Shown here piece after piece: positions 7,745 through 14,654 of a DNA stretch of 27,552 nucleotides; within the stretch, counting starts at the first letter, position 1; every line of letters starts with the position of its first letter. This stretch comes from an uncultured Bacilli bacterium (GTDB lineage: Bacteria > Bacillota_I > Bacilli_A > ML615J-28 > CAG-698), in contig CANQVW010000005.1 in assembly GCA_947627395.1 (NCBI GenBank), positions 1 through 27,552 of the forward strand, in the 5' to 3' direction. The position numbers and the translations under genes are program-made. Below the pieces are notes generated by a model. It saw nothing but the letters and a program-made list of their open reading frames with translations, was not told the DNA's origin and searched no databases.

Positions 7745-8088
7745 ATACGAATAATCATGATTTCTTGAATTTGTGACAAAGGGATGGTTATCTTTTGACT
7801 ATCTTTGATACAAAATAATATCTCATCTTCTAATTGATAAGGGATTACTTCAATGGTTTGATTGTTTTTTCGAATCAATTTTAAAACAATGGGGTGTCCC
7901 TTTTCATACATTTTAATAGACCTTTGTAATTTAATGAAATTTTTACTTTCCTCTTTATTCGGTTTTTTCATATGTTTATTTGGAAAACGACTATCGTACA
8001 CTTCTTGATTCTTCGCTTGTAACTTAGATATATTTTTAGTAGATTGAATAAACATCAAAGGTCCTTGATCTGTTTGGTTTTTATTCAT
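7741..8088 (-). CDS. Probable spore coat protein, CotO-like
   Basis: 115 residues, strongly basic and hydrophilic in the first two thirds (KKPNKEESKNF), then a beta-rich C-terminus (TIEVIPYQLEDEILFCIKD and ITIPLSQIQEIMIIRI). The opening QGPLMFIQSTKNISKLQAKNQEVYDSRF resembles the PLLYIVQP-type start of CotO (B. subtilis YjbX), an outer-coat morphogenetic protein. Support is also positional: in B. subtilis cotO lies next to cotZ, as here. Sequence similarity is weak, so this could be another small coat-associated protein. Its ribosome binding site GTGGGTGA lies inside the terminator hairpin of coaX. Confidence 0.5.
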   Translation of the reverse strand: MNKNQTDQGPLMFIQSTKNISKLQAKNQEVYDSRFPNKHMKKPNKEESKNFIKLQRSIKMYEKGHPIVLKLIRKNNQTIEVIPYQLEDEILFCIKDSQKITIPLSQIQEIMIIRI

Positions 8089-8090
8089 AA

Positions 8091-8126
8091 AAAATCACCC
8101 ACTATTATATATGTAGTGAGTGGTTT
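8091..8126 (-). terminator. coaX terminator overlapping the CotO-like ribosome binding site
   Basis: On the minus strand AAACCACTCACTA pairs with TAGTGGGTGATTT around an 8-base loop (one mismatch, one G-U), followed by a T run that abuts the next ATG. The 3' arm contains GTGGGTGA, the only ribosome binding site of the CotO-like gene, and the loop holds TATAAT. Confidence 0.75.
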
Positions 8127-8128
8127 TT

Positions 8129-8932
8129 TTATTTATAAATTTGATAATAGATTTCTTTTAATCCTTCTATTAGAAGAAATTCGTCATAAATACAAGATTT
8201 GCAAAAAGGAGCAATATATTTAGAAACTCCTCCTGTTAGAATGGTTTTAATATTTTCTTCCTTCATTTCTTTTTTAATTTTTTCAACCATTCCATCAACA
8301 ACACAACTCGATGCATAAATCATCCCACTTTGAATAGATTCTTCTGTATTTTTACCGATGACATGTTTTGGAACACTTAGTTTTGTGGATTCAAGTAAAG
8401 AGGTTGATGCAATCAAATTCTGAAATGATTCCACAACGCCAGGATAAATGACGACACCTATGATGTCACTTGATGAATTCACTGCCACGAATGTCGTTGC
8501 TGTTCCCATGTCTACAACAATCAATGGAGAGGTATACTTCTTTTGTGCCATGTAGGCACCGACAAGTAAATCAGCACCTAATTGTTTAGGTTGATCAATT
8601 AAAATATGCATTCCTAAAGGTAAATCAACATGAACAAAATCAGGACAAACATGTACATATTTTTTAAAAGCTTCCTCCAATATAATATCCAAAGCAGGAA
8701 CAACACTAGAAATCATAACTCCACGCACATTAAAATCATATTGATTTTCATAAGTCTGTTTTAAATGCCTTATATTTTCTAAAATGAGATGGCCATATTC
8801 ATCAATGGTTCTAGTCACTTTAGTTTCTAAATGCATCGTATCTAATAAGATATCTTGATTTTGTTCTTTTTGATAAAAACCAAATGCAATGGTTGTATTA
8901 CCAACATCCACACAAATTAACATATTCTTCAT
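8129..8932 (-). CDS. coaX: Type III pantothenate kinase
   Basis: 267 residues, normal for CoaX, which performs the first step of coenzyme A synthesis using the ASKHA fold and is feedback-insensitive in studied members. Motifs: ICVDVGNTTIAFGF (phosphate loop, catalytic Asp), GADLLVGAYMAQKK, VVDMGTATTFVAV and GVVIYPGVVESFQNLIAST. The start is either ATG 8932 or ATG 8923 (MLICVDVG). Neither has a ribosome binding site at normal distance: AAAGGA lies at 8965-8960, about 27 bases before the first ATG, with a perfect 16-base palindrome between. Confidence 0.94.
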   Translation of the reverse strand: MKNMLICVDVGNTTIAFGFYQKEQNQDILLDTMHLETKVTRTIDEYGHLILENIRHLKQTYENQYDFNVRGVMISSVVPALDIILEEAFKKYVHVCPDFVHVDLPLGMHILIDQPKQLGADLLVGAYMAQKKYTSPLIVVDMGTATTFVAVNSSSDIIGVVIYPGVVESFQNLIASTSLLESTKLSVPKHVIGKNTEESIQSGMIYASSCVVDGMVEKIKKEMKEENIKTILTGGVSKYIAPFCKSCIYDEFLLIEGLKEIYYQIYK

Positions 8933-8937
8933 ATTGT

Positions 8938-8953
8938 ATAATCTATAGATTAT
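8938..8953. promoter_or_regulatory. Perfect palindrome between coaX ribosome binding site and start
   Basis: ATAATCTATAGATTAT is self-complementary over 16 bases. It lies between AGAAAGGAAATTGC and ACAATATG of coaX. It may be a regulator binding site, or an RNA hairpin that brings the ribosome binding site next to the start codon. Confidence 0.45.
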
Positions 8954-9035
8954 GCAATTTCCTTTCTAAATATTTTATTGTTTTGTACCCTATATCATAA
9001 ATTTCAAAAAATGAAAAATAATTTGAATCATCAAA

Positions 9036-9075
9036 AATAAAAAGGAGCTAAGACATCAGTTCTATAACGCTCCTT
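9036..9075 (-). terminator. efp terminator
   Basis: On the minus strand AAGGAGC (9075-9069) pairs with GCTCCTT (9048-9042) around a 20-base loop, followed by TTTATTTTT. It lies about 50 bases past the efp stop. Confidence 0.7.
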
Positions 9076-9089
9076 GATATATTTTTCAC

Positions 9090-9127
9090 AATGTGAACAA
9101 CGTATTACGTAATACGCATTGCACATT
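9090..9127. repeat. Long imperfect hairpin at the 3' end of efp
   Basis: A perfect 16-base palindrome CGTATTACGTAATACG (9101-9116) is extended by CAA/TTG and AATGTG/CACATT arms with small bulges. The arms reach the efp stop codon. It has no U tract and so is not a classical terminator; it may stabilise the efp mRNA end or bind a protein. Confidence 0.5.
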
Positions 9128-9692
9128 AGGCACGAGATGTATATTCTCCATCAATTGTCGAGACAATGATTTTATCTCCAGCTTCAATAAATAGTGGAAC
9201 ATCTAAAACATACCCTGTTTCAAGTTTTGCTTTCTTTCTTGCGTTCGCTGCTGTATTTCCTTTTACACCTGGATCACATTCTACCACTTCTAATTCCACT
9301 TTTTCTTTTAAGTTTACTCCTAAAATTTCACCTTCATAATCAATGATGGTTACTTCAGTTCCTTCTAACATGAAGTTCTTTTCATATTCCAATCTTTCAG
9401 ATGGAATTTCGATTTGTTCGTAAGTTTCAGTATCCATGAAGACAAAACTATTTCCATCATTATATAAGTATTGCATTGGTTTCTTTTCTATGATGGCTTT
9501 TTCAATTTTCAATCCTGATTGAAAGTTAAATTGAGTAATTGCTCCTGTTCTTAAATTTTTGATCTTAGAACTTACAAATGCTTGGCCTTTTCCTGGTTTG
9601 ACATGTTGGAAATCCATCACTTGATAAATGTTTCCTTCATATTTAATGGTTAAACCCGTTTTAAATTCATTTGTTGAGGTCATTTCTGCCAT
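9126..9692 (-). CDS. efp: Translation elongation factor P
   Basis: 188 residues with the three-domain EF-P arrangement. Domain I contains VKPGKGQAFVSSKIKNL, where Lys35 at the loop tip is the residue that is modified in many species and reaches the peptidyl-transferase centre to relieve stalling at polyproline. Domain II includes MQYLYNDGNSFVFMDTETYEQ, and domain III ends PLFIEAGDKIIVSTIDGEYTSRA. The loop has Lys, not Arg, so an EarP-type rhamnosylation is not expected. The ATG at 9692 follows AAAGGAGAAATAAATT. The gene has its own consensus promoter and terminator. Confidence 0.98.
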   Translation of the reverse strand: MAEMTSTNEFKTGLTIKYEGNIYQVMDFQHVKPGKGQAFVSSKIKNLRTGAITQFNFQSGLKIEKAIIEKKPMQYLYNDGNSFVFMDTETYEQIEIPSERLEYEKNFMLEGTEVTIIDYEGEILGVNLKEKVELEVVECDPGVKGNTAANARKKAKLETGYVLDVPLFIEAGDKIIVSTIDGEYTSRA

Positions 9693-9721
9693 AATTTATT
9701 TCTCCTTTATTGATATATAGT

Positions 9722-9750
9722 ATTATATTACAAAATATTCATTTTGTCAA
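9722..9750 (-). promoter_or_regulatory. Consensus sigma-A promoter of efp
   Basis: Minus strand TTGACA (9750-9745), 17-base spacer, TATAAT (9727-9722): a perfect match in both boxes and spacing. Confidence 0.9.
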
Positions 9751-9811
9751 TTGCTTGTTGAAAGGAATTCAAGACCTTGAAATTATTTATAATCCTTCTT
9801 AACTTTTCCAT

Positions 9812-10690
9812 TTACATCGATTTATCTAAAATGGTAATATCATAATGTGTTTTAAAAGTTTCATTTGGAGATAAGAATATCAAATTTCTTTTCTTTAAAA
9901 AATCATAGTCAGAATCACAAGTATCGGCATGACCAAACCATGGTTCTAAACATACAAACGGAGCATTCGGTCTTGTCCATATGGCTAACATTGGAAAATC
10001 TGGATAAGAAAATAAAATACCTTTATGTTCTTTATTGACTAATTTTACCCATTTTGATTGAATAGTTGGGTGAATAATGGCATCAATTTCAAAGTAACTC
10101 CATTTTAAAGGAAGTCTTTTTAAATGTCGATAAGGGATGGTTTCATGATAATTCAATGTTCCATTTTCAAGAACTACAGTAGGTGCATCAAAATTTTCTT
10201 CTTGCTCAAATTCAATTGCATAATCTTCGAAAGTTTCATTTGGATAAAGTGGACATCTAAATCCAGGATGACCCCCAAAATTAAAAGGCATCTCTTCTTT
10301 ACTTAAATTGGTAACAGAAAAAGTAGTAATTAATGTTTTTCCTTTTAATTCATAAGTAATATGCACTTCATAATCAAAAGGATAAAGAGCTTTAGTTTCT
10401 TCTGTCGATGTTTGAATCAATTCAATTTTATCTTTTCCATGATGTAAAACTTGAAATTCTTGATCTCTTAAGAAACCATGTTGATTCATATGATATTCTT
10501 TTTGATGAATAAATGTTTTTAAATCTCTTAATTTTCCAACAATAGGAAACAAAAAAGGAGCAATACGATCCCAATATTCATCTTTTGTTCTAAGATAATT
10601 GATTCCATTTTTAGAAACTAACTTTTGTTTTTCAGCTCCATGAGAAGAAATCGTTAATGTAAGTTCTTCATTTTGTATAGTATATTCCAT
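9812..10690 (-). CDS. Aldose 1-epimerase family protein (LacX-like)
   Basis: 292 residues of the galactose mutarotase superfamily beta-sandwich. Motifs: NFGGHPGFRCPL with the conserved His (about 160), and CLEPWFGHADTC, where Glu is in the position of the general base of mutarotases. The N-terminus TISSHGAEKQKLVSKNG is typical of the LacX/YihR-like branch of the family. It would interconvert sugar anomers or act on a sugar phosphate; the substrate is not evident. The nearest ribosome binding site, AAAGGA, is about 15 bases before the ATG. It has its own promoter. No clear terminator lies downstream, where about 60 bases remain before the efp promoter. Confidence 0.88.
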   Translation of the reverse strand: MEYTIQNEELTLTISSHGAEKQKLVSKNGINYLRTKDEYWDRIAPFLFPIVGKLRDLKTFIHQKEYHMNQHGFLRDQEFQVLHHGKDKIELIQTSTEETKALYPFDYEVHITYELKGKTLITTFSVTNLSKEEMPFNFGGHPGFRCPLYPNETFEDYAIEFEQEENFDAPTVVLENGTLNYHETIPYRHLKRLPLKWSYFEIDAIIHPTIQSKWVKLVNKEHKGILFSYPDFPMLAIWTRPNAPFVCLEPWFGHADTCDSDYDFLKKRNLIFLSPNETFKTHYDITILDKSM

Positions 10691-10726
10691 TTTTATATAA
10701 CAATCCTTTCCTTATAATGCATGTTG

Positions 10727-10755
10727 ATTATATCATTTTTTCTATTTCTTTGCAA
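10727..10755 (-). promoter_or_regulatory. Sigma-A promoter of the epimerase gene
   Basis: Minus strand TTGCAA (10755-10750), 17-base spacer, TATAAT (10732-10727). Confidence 0.8.
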
Positions 10756-10764
10756 CGAAAAGAA

Positions 10765-10784
10765 AAAAAGTGTTAACACTTTTT
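10765..10784. repeat. 20-bp palindrome carrying the left copy of a direct repeat
   Basis: AAAAAGTGTTAACACTTTTT is perfectly self-complementary. Its right part TGTTAACACTTTTT (10771-10784) recurs exactly at 14529-14542, on the far side of the restriction-modification genes. It may be an insertion scar or recombination site, or an intrinsic bidirectional terminator hairpin. Confidence 0.55.
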
Positions 10785-11055
10785 AAAGAAGAAACAAATA
10801 AACATGTCAGTAAATTAAAGTAATATTAGATTCATTCAATATATTTAATGGTATTTTTTTAAAATTAACATGAATTATATTTTGTAAATGTAACAAATTC
10901 ATTTTTTATTAAATTAATAAAGTGCTATTAATTTTTTTATTGAGCCTTAATAACACTTTTTACATTTTTTAATAGAATTCAATTTATATTATTTTATATC
11001 TCCCAATGATAATTGTGATTATTTTGTCTATAATTATATTTTAAAAATGAAATTA
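10785..11055. other. Gene-free left flank of the restriction-modification island
   Basis: About 270 very AT-rich bases with no convincing reading frame on either strand. It holds one hairpin: AAAGTGCTATTA (10919-10930) with TAATAACACTTT (10948-10959), one mismatch, with a T-rich tail on the plus strand and a weaker one on the minus strand. It probably ends transcription of the methyltransferase gene at 11056. The string AACACTTTTTA is shared with the palindrome at 10765-10784. Confidence 0.45.
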
Positions 11056-11784
11056 TTAAGTGAACTCATTTTCTATTCTTTTTTTACATATATTAAAATA
11101 ATCATCTTCTTTTTCAATTCCAATAAATTTTCTATTTAACCTTTTACAAACAACTCCTGTTGTGCCACTACCTAAAAAAGGATCTAATACTATTTGATTT
11201 TCTAATGTAGCTGCTTTTATGATTCTTTCTAATAGACATTCTGGTTTTTGTGTTGGATGATATCCATACTTTTTTTCATTCATTGAAACTGCCGGTAATA
11301 TCCAAACATCTTCCATTTCTTTGTTTTTTATTTTGTACATCTCTTCATAATTAAATATATGACCATACCCTTTATCAGCCCAAATAATAAATTCATATGA
11401 AAATTTAAATTTATTTTTGTAAATTAGTGGTGGTGGATCTGTTTTTTTCCATATAATAATATTAATGATTTTAAATCCAATTTCATCTAAAACCTCTTTA
11501 ATATCAAATATATTATGGTAAGTTCCACTAATTAATATACTACATTTTTTCTTCAATAGACGATAGCTTTCTTTTATCCAATTTTTTGTAAACTCTTTTG
11601 TATCATGATAATTTTTCTTTTTATCCCATTCACCTTTATTGACTGAAACAATTTTTCCACTTGAAATACTTTTACCTCCATTGGATAAAAAATAAGGTGG
11701 ATCTGCAAATATAACATCAATAAATTCATTTTCCATTTGTCTCATTATTGTAATACAATCTCCATGATATAAAATAAAACACAC
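11056..11784 (-). CDS. Second beta-class adenine/cytosine-N4 DNA methyltransferase of the DpnII-type locus
   Basis: 242 residues, motif order of the beta class: catalytic ADPPYFLSNGG (DPPY 28-31) first, SAM-binding DPFLGSGTTGVVC (201-213) last, with HPTQKPECLLERI between. It is a diverged paralogue of the DpnA-like protein next to it, sharing SGK.VSVNKGEWD. It differs in the middle: KTDPPPLIYKNKFKFSYEFIIWA replaces NPAPNLACRCFTHSTETIIWA, so its target may differ. The GTG at 11784 is fused to the ribosome binding site GAGGAGGTG; a start at ATT 11775 would have normal spacing. A hairpin covers this site. Three-gene DpnII operons lack this gene. Confidence 0.85.
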   Translation of the reverse strand: MCFILYHGDCITIMRQMENEFIDVIFADPPYFLSNGGKSISSGKIVSVNKGEWDKKKNYHDTKEFTKNWIKESYRLLKKKCSILISGTYHNIFDIKEVLDEIGFKIINIIIWKKTDPPPLIYKNKFKFSYEFIIWADKGYGHIFNYEEMYKIKNKEMEDVWILPAVSMNEKKYGYHPTQKPECLLERIIKAATLENQIVLDPFLGSGTTGVVCKRLNRKFIGIEKEDDYFNICKKRIENEFT

Positions 11785-11816
11785 CTCCTCATCTATATAT
11801 TAGATAAAAAAGTGTG
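11780..11816 (-). promoter_or_regulatory. RNA hairpin that hides the ribosome binding site of the second methyltransferase
   Basis: In the minus-strand transcript CACACUUUUUUAUCUA (from 11816) can pair with UAGAUGAGGAGGUGUG (to 11780) around a 5-base loop. All 16 positions pair, four of them G-U in the U6/GAGGAG segment. The hairpin contains the whole Shine-Dalgarno sequence. On DNA the arms do not match in that segment, so the structure works only on this RNA strand. Confidence 0.55.
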
Positions 11817-11828
11817 CATTTTACTTTT

Positions 11829-12674
11829 TTATTTGAACAAAACTTTTAAAATGCCATTTTCAAGATCATGAATGGAATATAAATTTTCTAAAACATCAAA
11901 AGTTTCTTCAAGATTTTTTCTTGCTTTAAACCACCCTTGTCCATCAGTAAACCATATAAATTGAAAACCTTTAATATTTTTTGCTTCAAGGGCAATCATT
12001 TTATAACTTCTTGCTGTTTCATTTAATTTAGATCCGCCATCACTATAAAAATTACATTCAATTGCATAAACACAAGAATCCGTTTTAACAACAAAATCAA
12101 ATCTTTTTGCGCTTTTCCCTTCATTTGAAATAGGTGTCAAATCTAAATTCCATGTTTTTTCAATATCTTTTAAATACATTTCTTTATGATATTCAACGCC
12201 TGTTTTCTTTAAATAACTTTCAACTAAATTTTCCATTAAATGACCAATTCTATTTTTTCTTCCATTGGAATCAAGTCCAACTTCTACTCCAGTAACATAA
12301 TCTATTAAATTATGAATAATATGATTTTGTAATAGTTCAAATAAACCTGTTTGCCTCATGAAATAAACATATTCATCTATACTATAATTGGCATTTTTAA
12401 AATTGTATGTTTTACTGCCATTCATATCTTGACAATCTATTTCACTTTCTCTTTTTGCAATCAAAATAGGCAAAGCTTTTAAAACTTCAGGGTAATCCTG
12501 AAGTAACTTTTTAAAATCATTTTCAATATCTTTTGAACTAATTAAACTATTCAAAAGATTAAGTTCTATTTTGAGATTATCAACATTCTTATAAACTTTA
12601 TCGAAATCAACAAAATATTGATAATTTGCAATACTATTTTTAAAATTACTTATCCAATTATTAAATTTTCGCAT
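11829..12674 (-). CDS. dpnB: Type II restriction endonuclease, DpnII/MboI family (GATC)
   Basis: 281 residues, aligning along its length with R.DpnII as I recall it: LNLLNSLISSKDIENDF, LIDYVTGVEVGLDSNGRKNRIG, the catalytic core RFDFVVKTDSCVYAIECNFY, then GSKLNETARSYKMIA and WFTDGQGWFKA. Asp193 and Glu206 are the likely metal-binding residues. R.DpnII cuts unmethylated GATC before the G. GATC specificity is inferred from the family. The start overlaps the dpnA-like gene by 14 bases, placing it in one operon behind two protecting methyltransferases, which ensures methylation before cutting. Confidence 0.93.
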   Translation of the reverse strand: MRKFNNWISNFKNSIANYQYFVDFDKVYKNVDNLKIELNLLNSLISSKDIENDFKKLLQDYPEVLKALPILIAKRESEIDCQDMNGSKTYNFKNANYSIDEYVYFMRQTGLFELLQNHIIHNLIDYVTGVEVGLDSNGRKNRIGHLMENLVESYLKKTGVEYHKEMYLKDIEKTWNLDLTPISNEGKSAKRFDFVVKTDSCVYAIECNFYSDGGSKLNETARSYKMIALEAKNIKGFQFIWFTDGQGWFKARKNLEETFDVLENLYSIHDLENGILKVLFK

Positions 12675-13479
12675 TATTCACCTCATAACGTTTTTTTGTG
12701 ATTTCTAAGAATTCTTCAGATATATCAATTCCAATATATTTCCTATTTAGTAATTTACATACTATTCCTGTTGTTCCACTGCCGTTAAATGGATCAAGAA
12801 CTACATCATTTTCTTTTGTTGACGCTGTAATGATTCTAGTTAATAATTTAATTGGTTTTTGTGTGGGGTGATATCCTTCCTTTTTTTCATTTTTGGGTGT
12901 TGTTGGTATTTTCCAAACATCCTCTTCATCTTCAAAATACCAAACATCTTTCATCTGTTTTCCTTCATTTTCTTTTTTCATAGAAGAATAATCAAAATAA
13001 TGTTTCCCTTTCTTTTTAGCATTTAACTGTTTCCTTGCCCAAATGATTGTTTCGGTTGAATGGGTGAAACATCTACATGCAAGATTGGGAGCTGGATTTG
13101 GTTTTTGCCATATGATATTATTTATAATGGAAAATCCTTCCATTTCAAGTGCAACTCCTATGGCATAAATACTATGAAGGGTTGCGGAAATCCAAATAGT
13201 CCCATTATCTGTTAAAACATCACGACATAATTTTATCCAATTTCTATGGTATTTGATTTTATCTTCTATAGTCTTAGTTACATCCCATTCCCCTTTGTTG
13301 ACAGATACTTGTTTTCCGCTTTTACAACTCATTCCACCACTAGATAAAAAATAAGGCGGATCTGCGAAAATCATATCAATTGACTTAAAATCAATTTTCT
13401 TTAAAAGTTTAAATGAATCTCCTTTAAGTAAGGTAAAATCAACATTTGTATAATAAATATTATTTTTTGAAACATTCAT
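12661..13479 (-). CDS. dpnA: DpnA-type adenine-N6 DNA methyltransferase
   Basis: 272 residues of the beta class. DPPY is at 40-43 in MIFADPPYFLSSGGM, followed by SVNKGEWD, the NPAPNLACRCFTHSTETIIWAR block that is typical of DpnA, HPTQKPIKLL and the SAM loop DPFNGSGTTG (229-238). In the pneumococcal DpnII system DpnA methylates GATC and also acts on single strands, which protects incoming transforming DNA. An acidic insertion (about 181-195, FEDEEDVWKIP) lies before HPTQKP relative to my memory of DpnA. AGAGGATAAAT precedes the ATG, nine bases after the dpnM stop. Confidence 0.92.
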   Translation of the reverse strand: MNVSKNNIYYTNVDFTLLKGDSFKLLKKIDFKSIDMIFADPPYFLSSGGMSCKSGKQVSVNKGEWDVTKTIEDKIKYHRNWIKLCRDVLTDNGTIWISATLHSIYAIGVALEMEGFSIINNIIWQKPNPAPNLACRCFTHSTETIIWARKQLNAKKKGKHYFDYSSMKKENEGKQMKDVWYFEDEEDVWKIPTTPKNEKKEGYHPTQKPIKLLTRIITASTKENDVVLDPFNGSGTTGIVCKLLNRKYIGIDISEEFLEITKKRYEVNNAKI

Positions 13480-13488
13480 ATTTATCCT

Positions 13489-14319
13489 CTAATAATTGGT
13501 TATAATAACTTCTTCAACATTTCCTCTACCACTAGAATCAGAATTTATCATTCGTTTTGCTTGAACAACATGAATATTAAAATCTTTATATAATTCATTG
13601 ATATATGCAGTATTATGATTACTTAACATTACATAAATTCCTTTTTTTGATAATGTTTTAAACAAGTCAGCTAATCTTTTTTGATCCTCTTTTGAAAAAT
13701 TATATTTCGTGTATGATGTAAAAGATTCTTTACCATCTAATGGATCATAGGGGGGATCAAAATAGACAAAATCTCCATTTTTTGCACTTTTCACAGCATC
13801 TTCAAAGTCACCTTGAAGAATTGTAATATGGTTATTCATAAAATATTCATGTAACTTTTTAATATTGTCTTTATCATAAGTTTGAACTTTCTTTTTCTTT
13901 CCTGATGGAACGTTAAAATATCCATTACTGTTAACTCTATAAAGTCCATTAAAACAACTTTTATTTAAATAGATGGTTCTTGATGCTCTTTTCCAAATAG
14001 GTATTGTTTTAAAATCAGATTTTCTGTCTAACTCTCTAATTTCATAATAATATTCTTCGGAATGGTTTTTTTCATGTTCTTCTAAATCATGAATCATGAA
14101 ATTAAAATTATCATCCGATGCTAAGCAACGATATATGGATAACAATTCTTCATTAACATCATTGATTGTCGCTTCTTTTGGCATTAATTCAAACAACAAT
14201 GCACCCCCGCCAATGAATGGTTCAAAATATGCATTATATGTTTGAGGCATATATTCGATTAATTTATCAATTAATTGCCTTTTTCCACCAGCCCATTTCA
14301 CAATTGGTTTTATATTCAT
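13489..14319 (-). CDS. dpnM: DpnM-type (Dam class) adenine-N6 DNA methyltransferase
   Basis: 276 residues of the D12/alpha class. SAM motif I is IVKWAGGKRQL near the N-terminus, followed by YFEPFIGGGALLFEL. The CFNGLYRVNSNGYFNVP target-recognition flank and the catalytic VYFDPPYDPL (DPPY at 188-191) are present, and the end SSGRGNVEEVIITNY matches DpnM. It methylates adenine in GATC of double-stranded DNA. I start at the second ATG (14319), eight bases after AAGGAGT; the first ATG (14325) lies only two bases from it. It is the first gene of the operon, with a 150-base leader. Confidence 0.94.
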   Translation of the reverse strand: MNIKPIVKWAGGKRQLIDKLIEYMPQTYNAYFEPFIGGGALLFELMPKEATINDVNEELLSIYRCLASDDNFNFMIHDLEEHEKNHSEEYYYEIRELDRKSDFKTIPIWKRASRTIYLNKSCFNGLYRVNSNGYFNVPSGKKKKVQTYDKDNIKKLHEYFMNNHITILQGDFEDAVKSAKNGDFVYFDPPYDPLDGKESFTSYTKYNFSKEDQKRLADLFKTLSKKGIYVMLSNHNTAYINELYKDFNIHVVQAKRMINSDSSGRGNVEEVIITNY

Positions 14320-14447
14320 ATTCATTACTCCTTGTATAAATTTGATTTGTTTATAAATTCATTATTAAAACATTTCTTTTCATCTATTTTAATCATTCAA
14401 TAATCCACACCATTAATTATTATAGAATGATTATTTTTTTCATAACC

Positions 14448-14508
14448 CATAATTCATTATTTTAAACCATCTATCTATAACAAAGTTTAACACACAAAAT
14501 GAATTATG
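14448..14508. promoter_or_regulatory. Inverted repeat at the dpnM promoter
   Basis: CATAATTCATT (14448-14458) and AATGAATTATG (14498-14508) are perfect inverted copies 39 bases apart. The right copy overlaps the end of the -35 box and the spacer, the left lies about 30 bases past the expected transcription start. This suits a repressor that loops or pairs across the promoter. Confidence 0.45.
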
Positions 14509-14512
14509 TCAA
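14484..14512 (-). promoter_or_regulatory. Promoter of the dpnM-dpnA-dpnB-methyltransferase operon
   Basis: Minus strand perfect TTGACA (14512-14507), 17-base spacer, TAAACT (14489-14484). It predicts an unusually long leader of about 155 bases. Confidence 0.6.
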
Positions 14513-14528
14513 TTGAAAGAATTCTCTA

Positions 14529-14542
14529 TGTTAACACTTTTT
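14529..14542. repeat. Right copy of the 14-nt direct repeat bracketing the restriction island
   Basis: TGTTAACACTTTTT, identical to 10771-10784 and in the same orientation. The two copies are 3758 bases apart and enclose only the restriction-modification genes and their control regions. Confidence 0.5.
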
Positions 14543-14654
14543 TGTGATTTTTCCTACTTGATATTTTTTAAGTATTTTATATTGTACTTAAACACTATAT
14601 ATATAAAATAATATCTATAAAATATGAAAAAAGAAAATACATCACTAAATTTAA

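Noticed and set aside
10785..11055. CRISPR array or small RNA gene in the left flank of the restriction island
   Set aside because: No regularly spaced repeats; only one hairpin, most simply a terminator.
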